64,000 bases of DNA from contig NC_092360.1 of the NCBI RefSeq assembly GCF_030848805.1, positions 21,679,701 to 21,743,700 of the forward strand, in the 5' to 3' direction. The position numbers were made by a program, and so were the translations under genes. This DNA comes from Temnothorax longispinosus. Taxonomy: Eukaryota; Arthropoda; Insecta; Hymenoptera; Formicidae. Below the pieces are notes generated by a model. The model did no database searches and was not told the DNA's origin. It worked only from the letters and a program-made list of their open reading frames with translations. Shown in pieces: positions 58,901-64,000 of the stretch. The number at the start of each line of letters is the position of its first letter. Within the stretch, counting starts at the first letter, position 1.

Positions 58901-61900
58901 AACAAGATTGCAAAAAATATCAGAAAGATAATAGACAGTTTTATTATTAATAAAAAACTTCCTAAATTTTACATTTTTATATATGAAGCATTAAACATTA
59001 GGATTGTTAGAGTAGGCTGAAATGGGCAATATTTATTTTGTTGAGTGGATTGTAAATGAAATTTATCTCATTTTCTTATTATTAATCCAAAAGGGTAAAT
59101 TTCACTTGATTTGGCATTTGCAATGTTTAGATATGACACTCCATTTTCATATCCTCTATACTATCCAGATTCCAAAAGCGAATAATGCATATTCATGTAG
59201 AGCTCGAGTTACTCTATACACAAAGTTTCATCCGAGTTAACTAGTTAACTAGTTTCGGTTGACTATGTTTTCTTGTAGGAGCAAGTGCTTGCCCGCGCTA
59301 GTGCTAATATACGTATACATATACCTAACTGCATACTGTCCGTAGCTTATCAGAACTTTTACGCTATTACACCGATAGTATCGCTTGCATTCCGTTTACT
59401 GCTATATCATCTTATAATTTCTGCGAGTGTAATGTCGTGGCTGTGTTCGTTTTATTGAACGTCCACTTATTGTCGAAGCCGATCGATTCTCGATCTTATC
59501 CGCCGCGAGGATCTCGCGAGTCGACGCGAAGACACTGACTATACGACCGGACGGAAGTGACGCATCTGTGTGCTCGAAACGAACGTGTGCCGTACTATGA
59601 ATACATTCATAGTTTGTTCAGTCTGCTATGCTTATATTAGAAAACATTCGCTTCAGTGTCTTTCTCTCGCTTATCACTGCTGCATGATAATTCTCGTAAT
59701 TCGCAATTACCGTAGATTTCAGCGCGACGCGACGCTCTAGTAATGTTCAAAGGGAGAAAGGCCAGGCAGGCAGAGTAAATTAGCTGGGCGGAATTTCAAT
59801 CGACGTGACCGCTAATTAGGCTCCCTAATGTCGAATACGCCGCCTATCCTGTATTCCGCGGAGAAACTCGTTTCCCTGTGCAGTCACGAGCCCGAAGCGG
59901 ACCCGAGTAGCGAGATATCCATTCTTTTTTCCACGCATTAATGCATTTATAATAAATGTATTTATGGAATACGACAGGATTCACGCAGATGCGTTCGAGT
60001 GCGCTTTGCTCTTCGAGGGCGATAATAAATCTACGCCGTTGATAGCTTTAAGGACTCTCGTTACGTCTCGTTTATAATTATTTCTGCGAGACAGCGACCG
60101 CGCGGTGACGGCGACGGGCGGCGGCGACGATGGCGGCCGGACGAGGAAAAAGAGAGGAAGAAAAAAAAATAAGAAACGTCGCGCGCCGTGTTGGCGTCCG
60201 TCGGGGTAAATTTATGGCACTATATACGTTTCGTGACTCGTCTCGTTTGCAATTACTCGTCTTCGACGTATATGGATCGCGAGCGTTATTGACGGGACGC
60301 CCGGGACTATTTCTCGGACGATCTCGACGTCGAGAGCCGTAGGTAACGAGACCGTAGGCCCTCGGAGCCTACTGATCCCATCGTCTTCGCGGGCGACGGG
60401 ATAGATGATGGTTCCGTCATGGTGTGTCGTTAAAAGTCGGCGTTTGACCCAACCCGGGGCCCGACGCGACGGTGGGTATTACGTGTTTGCGTGCCGCGAG
60501 TATTCTTCGTGACTCTGTGCCCTTTACCCGCCCGCCTCTCCTCGACCGTCCGTCGCGGCCACGCTTCGCGAGGTTTACGAGAAGGTAAACGCGGCTCCAC
60601 GAGAGAAGGCATTCGTGCGATGCTAGAAAATACGCTAATGCACACCGGCGCGGCGTTCTCATGGAAATCGCACTGTCAGGGCGGAGAGCGAATCTACGGC
60701 CTGGCTACAGGAGATAAATCAGCAAATAAATCGTGCCAATTTTTTTTAATGGGCCCGCCGCTAATTAGTTAGAAATTACTCTCGACTAGAAGAACACTTA
60801 TCCTTTAACTAATTGAAGTACGTGACCCCAAAACTCGTATCGTCTAGATAAGAATCGCAATTATCATCTTCGTATCATTATTCCTCGTGTAAGTAACTAA
60901 ATATACTCCTTTTCACGTCGTAAAAACAAAATCTGAATTTATATCCGTAATTTATATATAGCGTTAAGTATGTGCGCGTGGCCATTTGATTCTCATCCGT
61001 GAAAGACGTTCCCCGTACGAGGCAGACAAATCTCGACGGCTCGTCGTGTCGGTCCGTGAATACGATATCTCGACGTTAGTCCCGGTCTCTCAGCCGTACG
61101 ATCGGCTGTCATAATTCCCGCGAAATGTTTGTATGGTAGAAGCGAAGGTGAATTACGCGAAAGCGCACGGAGTCGACGGGCGGTCACTCGATGAATCACG
61201 TCATAAATTACGTCGACTAATGAAGTCGCTACTACTAAAGAACAGCGCCGAGATTTACGTCCTTGGCGAGCTTTATGCCAAAGCTTCGAGGTTTATTTAT
61301 AACTTTGGTATATCGCGCGTTCCTTTTTGCGCTCGCGCACCCGTGTGTTATCTTCGTATCTTTTTAGCTTCTCTCTCTCGAGGGAGGCAAGCGTGTACGC
61401 ACGTTGCGTGCGGGGCTCCGCTTGAATCTTTGCGGTGCGTAGCGCGCCGGGTTGATCGGTATCGGCCCTCGAAGCGAGTCATTTATGTAGTCATATTCGT
61501 TGTTAGTATTTGAAAGCGTAGCACCCGTGCAATTACTCGCGATGAACGTGCGTTTAAAAAAGCAGGTAGCAGCACTTCATTCTCCGCTCGGCCGGATAAC
61601 ATTTCAATGCTGAGAAACTTTACGTGACTAGGAAATAGTGCGTACGGAACAACAAACGTTCGCGGGTACTTCGAACAAGTTTATTGCGTGCGAATCTCCC
61701 TTCATATACCGTGTCAAGGAACTTTGGTTTATACGACAACTAAACTGTTGCACGCACGCGCGGATATGTTAACCGTCACTTTCTTTTGTATTTTCCTCTT
61801 GTTTCCTGATTATGCAAGCAAAATAAGATAAAAAGATAGGCGTTACTTTACATGTGACGTGCGATGTTCGTAGTAATGGTAATTTCAATTTCTGTAAAAT

Positions 61901-62964
61901 ATTATATAATGAAGTATTTTTAAGAGAGAGTTTTTATTACTAACAATATTTTTATCTTGCATTGCCTATATTTGCAATTTATCAATTAAAATATGTAGGT
62001 AATTATAATCTTGGCTAGATTACAACTCTATTATAACATTGTTGAATATTGTTTAAATATTAAATTAATATATTAAAAATTAAATTAATATATTAAAGTG
62101 TGAAAATAATATTGGGTCTGTTTTCTATTGCTGAACTGGCTGCAGTAGTTCAGAGTTTATCTTTTTCCTTCCAATGTGGAGTAAAAAAAAAAAACTCTGA
62201 ACTAGTGCAGCCAGTTCAGCAAGACAGAAAGCAGACTCATTATTTCAATAGTAAAGTAATTTTTTACACTTATTTATAAAAGAATATATTTTGGTGCATT
62301 AGTTATAAAACTTTCTTCAATAGTAAGAACACATACTGATATTTTCGTTTTGTATGTTTAAACTTAATTGACCGTTTAAAACCCAAAATCATGATTCCAC
62401 GAGAAGAACAAATATATTTATTATTCTTACAGATCTTTATTTCCAAACGACTTAAGATAAATTTAATTCGATGATGAATAGCATTGATGATTAAGTTATT
62501 GCTTGAACAACGGTTTTTTTTTGAGAATCTACTAGTACGGTCTTAGGTTTCAATAAACGACTTCATCGTGAAATCACTCGAGTTCAAGAGGTTAATCAGA
62601 TTCGTAAGACGTCACGTCACATGAAACAAGACCGATTTGTCTCACGATTTTATCTACAGCTACGAGCGATTCGCGCGGCAGCAAAAATCCCGCTAGATGC
62701 CAATGCGTATAGCGTTAGCGCTTTCAGGTTGCGCGGACCGGCGAACCGTTCGCCGATAACAAAAGGGCAAGGGTCGCGGCGGTTGCGCCGACCCGCGAAG
62801 GTGCCGGAGGAGGAAAATTGCTTACCAGGCGTGGGAGGAGGATCGGTCGGTGGATCCGGGAGTCGTGCTGGCGGCGAGTCCAGCAGAGTCAGAATGCACA
62901 GCGCGGTGACCAAGACCGCGGCGAGTCCCACTCTACATAATCTCCTCGTTCCCGCGACCGGCAT
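55939..62964 (-). CDS. Family GT92 (DUF23) glycosyltransferase, type II Golgi membrane protein
   Basis: Three coding exons, 62964-62826, 58185-57906 and 57049-55939, join in frame to 509 residues (phases 1 and 2 fit exactly). Residues 1-10 are basic and short, 11-28 (VGLAAVLVTALCILTLL) form a signal anchor, and a Pro-rich stem follows. The catalytic part is in exons 2 and 3. It has the GT92 pattern FVELHRILGAKLFYFYVFNV and PIDIDEAIVP, where D337 and D339 are the likely metal/nucleotide-sugar DxD motif. Known GT92 enzymes (for example nematode GALT-1) are beta-galactosyltransferases acting on glycans in the Golgi; the acceptor here is unknown. Intron 1 is 4.6 kb. Splice sites: donors GTAAGC and GTGAGC, acceptors TTCTAG and TTTCAG. 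The 414-codon single frame that begins at 57183 includes intron 2 at its start, so its first 45 residues are not real. Confidence 0.9.
58186..62825. other. GT92 intron 1
   Basis: A large intron on the minus strand. It contains GC-rich patches at 59460-59920 and 59990-61560 with overlapping short frames on both strands, none with a domain or splice support. It also contains one small foldback at 62114-62238. The GC-rich part may hold an internal promoter or enhancer. Confidence 0.5.
62114..62238. repeat. Small foldback in GT92 intron 1
   Basis: The arms at 62114-62158 and 62193-62238 share GCTGAACTGGCTGCA.TAGTTCAG as reverse complement with few mismatches. The spacer holds an A12 run. It is probably a tiny MITE. 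Confidence 0.8.
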
Positions 62965-63639
62965 GCTGCCCCCTCGTTTTCTCTATTATTATTTTTACCC
63001 GTAGCGAAAATCTTCATTCGTCGCGCGCGTTCGTCAGATGCGCAACGGCAACGACATGCCTCGGACAGTCTTTAGTTCGCGAAACCTTTCTGCACGCGGG
63101 ACTCGCCGATAATGCACTTCAGCCACGAATGCATCTCGGACGTTGACACGGCGGCGGCAGGCCGATGCTGTGCATTTTACGCAGTTTTTCACTTTATTCC
63201 GCATACGATTCTTTTGTCACGCGATACGACGCACGCAATTTTCAAACGGTTCATGGATTTGCAGTCCGCTCACATGGTCCCATTTTATTCTTTCTTCTTT
63301 TTCCTTTTTCGGCGTTATTTTTTTCCGATATTTTTATCAAATAAACTTTTCAATTTTATTCACTCGCGGCGACGTGATTTGCGTGGAGGTTTAACCGCGG
63401 TTTGCTAACGAACTAGTTGTAGGTAATTATTCGAGTTGTTGCCTACTTGGCGGCACGAACTTGCTCTGAATCAGGTTCCACTCATCTCATCCGGATCGAT
63501 CTGTCGACCGCCTTCGGCTCGGCACGCGTTCTCGCGATGCATCGAAGGCAGAGATCGGTGCTGGTCACGTAGCTCTTGAAAGATCCATTCGTGCGCAAAA
63601 TCGGTGCATTTTTAATGGAACGGGAACAAAATACGCGGT
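62965..63639. other. GT92 5' flank
   Basis: A moderately GC-rich region directly upstream of the GT92 start codon, likely carrying the promoter and 5' untranslated region on the minus strand. Open frames on the plus strand at 63112-63408 are Phe-rich, low-complexity and have no domain. No TATA box or initiator was chosen with confidence. Confidence 0.4.
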
Positions 63640-63999
63640 TTAAAACGGTCGCTCGTCCGCGTGTTGGGTGAGCGTCCGGAGTGAGCGCATCTGTTTCTCC
63701 GCTTCGTTTCGCGCGTAAAAAGCGCCGTACGCGATTGCCTCGACCTCCCACGCGATCACGACGACATGCTGCCGCTTCTTCCTCGGCTTTTGTAGGCAGA
63801 CGACGACCATGTATGGCCGTCCCGAAGGGTCCGCGTCCTCCTGCCTCCGGGCTTTCGATAATTCAATTATTCCGACCCGTTCCGATCGATCGATCTCCGT
63901 GTCGAGTGGTTTTTCTGGCCGATCCCGGGTTTTTTCTCCCTTCGATTCATCGAAGCGCGAAAATTTTTGAAGGGTCCGAGGGCTATCGCACCGCTGCAA
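63640..63999 (-). other. Unassigned open frame at the window edge
   Basis: A 119-codon minus-strand frame that may continue past the right edge. The middle part (MVVVCLQKPRKKRQHVVVIA) alternates strands of hydrophobic and charged residues as a folded domain might, but I do not recognise the family. There is no GT donor near its 3' end, so if real it would be a terminal exon. It could equally be untranslated DNA upstream of the GT92 gene. Confidence 0.25.
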
Positions 64000-64000
64000 T

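Noticed and set aside
60130..60662. Basic short frames on both strands
   Set aside because: Overlapping frames in a GC-rich part of GT92 intron 1 without family resemblance.
1..64000. CRISPR array, operons, phage or bacterial features
   Set aside because: No regularly spaced short repeats with unique spacers; gene structure is eukaryotic throughout.

Overview
The window looks like insect nuclear DNA, most likely from a hymenopteran and probably an ant. Genes are split by introns with GT/AG borders. Long AT-rich introns alternate with short GC-rich, CpG-rich islands. Many small inverted-repeat elements are present, some with TTAA-type flanks, together with tRNA-derived SINEs. No bacterial, viral or organellar gene block is visible. 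The ant assignment is inference from composition and gene families, not a measured match.

Three protein-coding loci are well supported. (1) Four large first coding exons lie on the minus strand, ending at 49392, 45313, 31399 and 5301 and opening at 50685, 46675, 31984 and 6762. Each codes for a different long, Ser-rich cytoplasmic tail followed by the first membrane helix of an SLC16 (monocarboxylate transporter) protein. Every helix starts with the same YYPEGGWG motif, and every exon ends in splice phase 1 at a GT donor after an Ala-Gly or Ser-Gly. I see no later transporter exon between them, so the simplest reading is one transporter gene with at least four alternative promoters and first exons. 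The shared remainder would lie to the left, outside the window. (2) On the plus strand, 13307-17560 holds a ten-exon KLHL1/4/5-type BTB-BACK-Kelch gene, nested in an intron of the transporter locus. Its exons join into an unbroken 604-codon frame, and it carries a 90-bp in-frame tandem duplication of half a Kelch blade. (3) On the minus strand, 62964-55939 holds a three-exon gene for a 509-residue type II membrane glycosyltransferase of family GT92 (DUF23).

Region by region: 1-5300 is non-coding DNA to the left of the last transporter first exon. 5301-7900 is that exon with a CpG-rich likely promoter. 9500-14700 is dense in mobile elements: a piggyBac-like MITE, a MITE with TTAA flanks, a repeat with a SINE inserted in it, and two inverted-repeat elements in KLHL intron 1. 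13307-17560 is the KLHL gene, followed by a second copy of the same repeat. 20200-21427 is a GC-rich plus-strand leader-like block ending in a splice donor. 27260-28630 holds a second SINE, a near-perfect 46-bp hairpin and a head-to-head pair of F-box copies, one still open and one broken. 31399-50685 carries the other three transporter first exons separated by long introns with one large foldback. 55095-55437 is a diverged 84-bp tandem repeat. 55939-62964 is the GT92 gene.

Functional picture: the transporter locus appears designed to place different regulatory tails, with several RRxS-type phosphosite-like motifs, on one shared transport core. The KLHL and GT92 genes are not obviously linked to it in function. 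KLHL proteins are CUL3 ubiquitin-ligase adaptors and GT92 enzymes act in the Golgi. All homology statements here are by eye.
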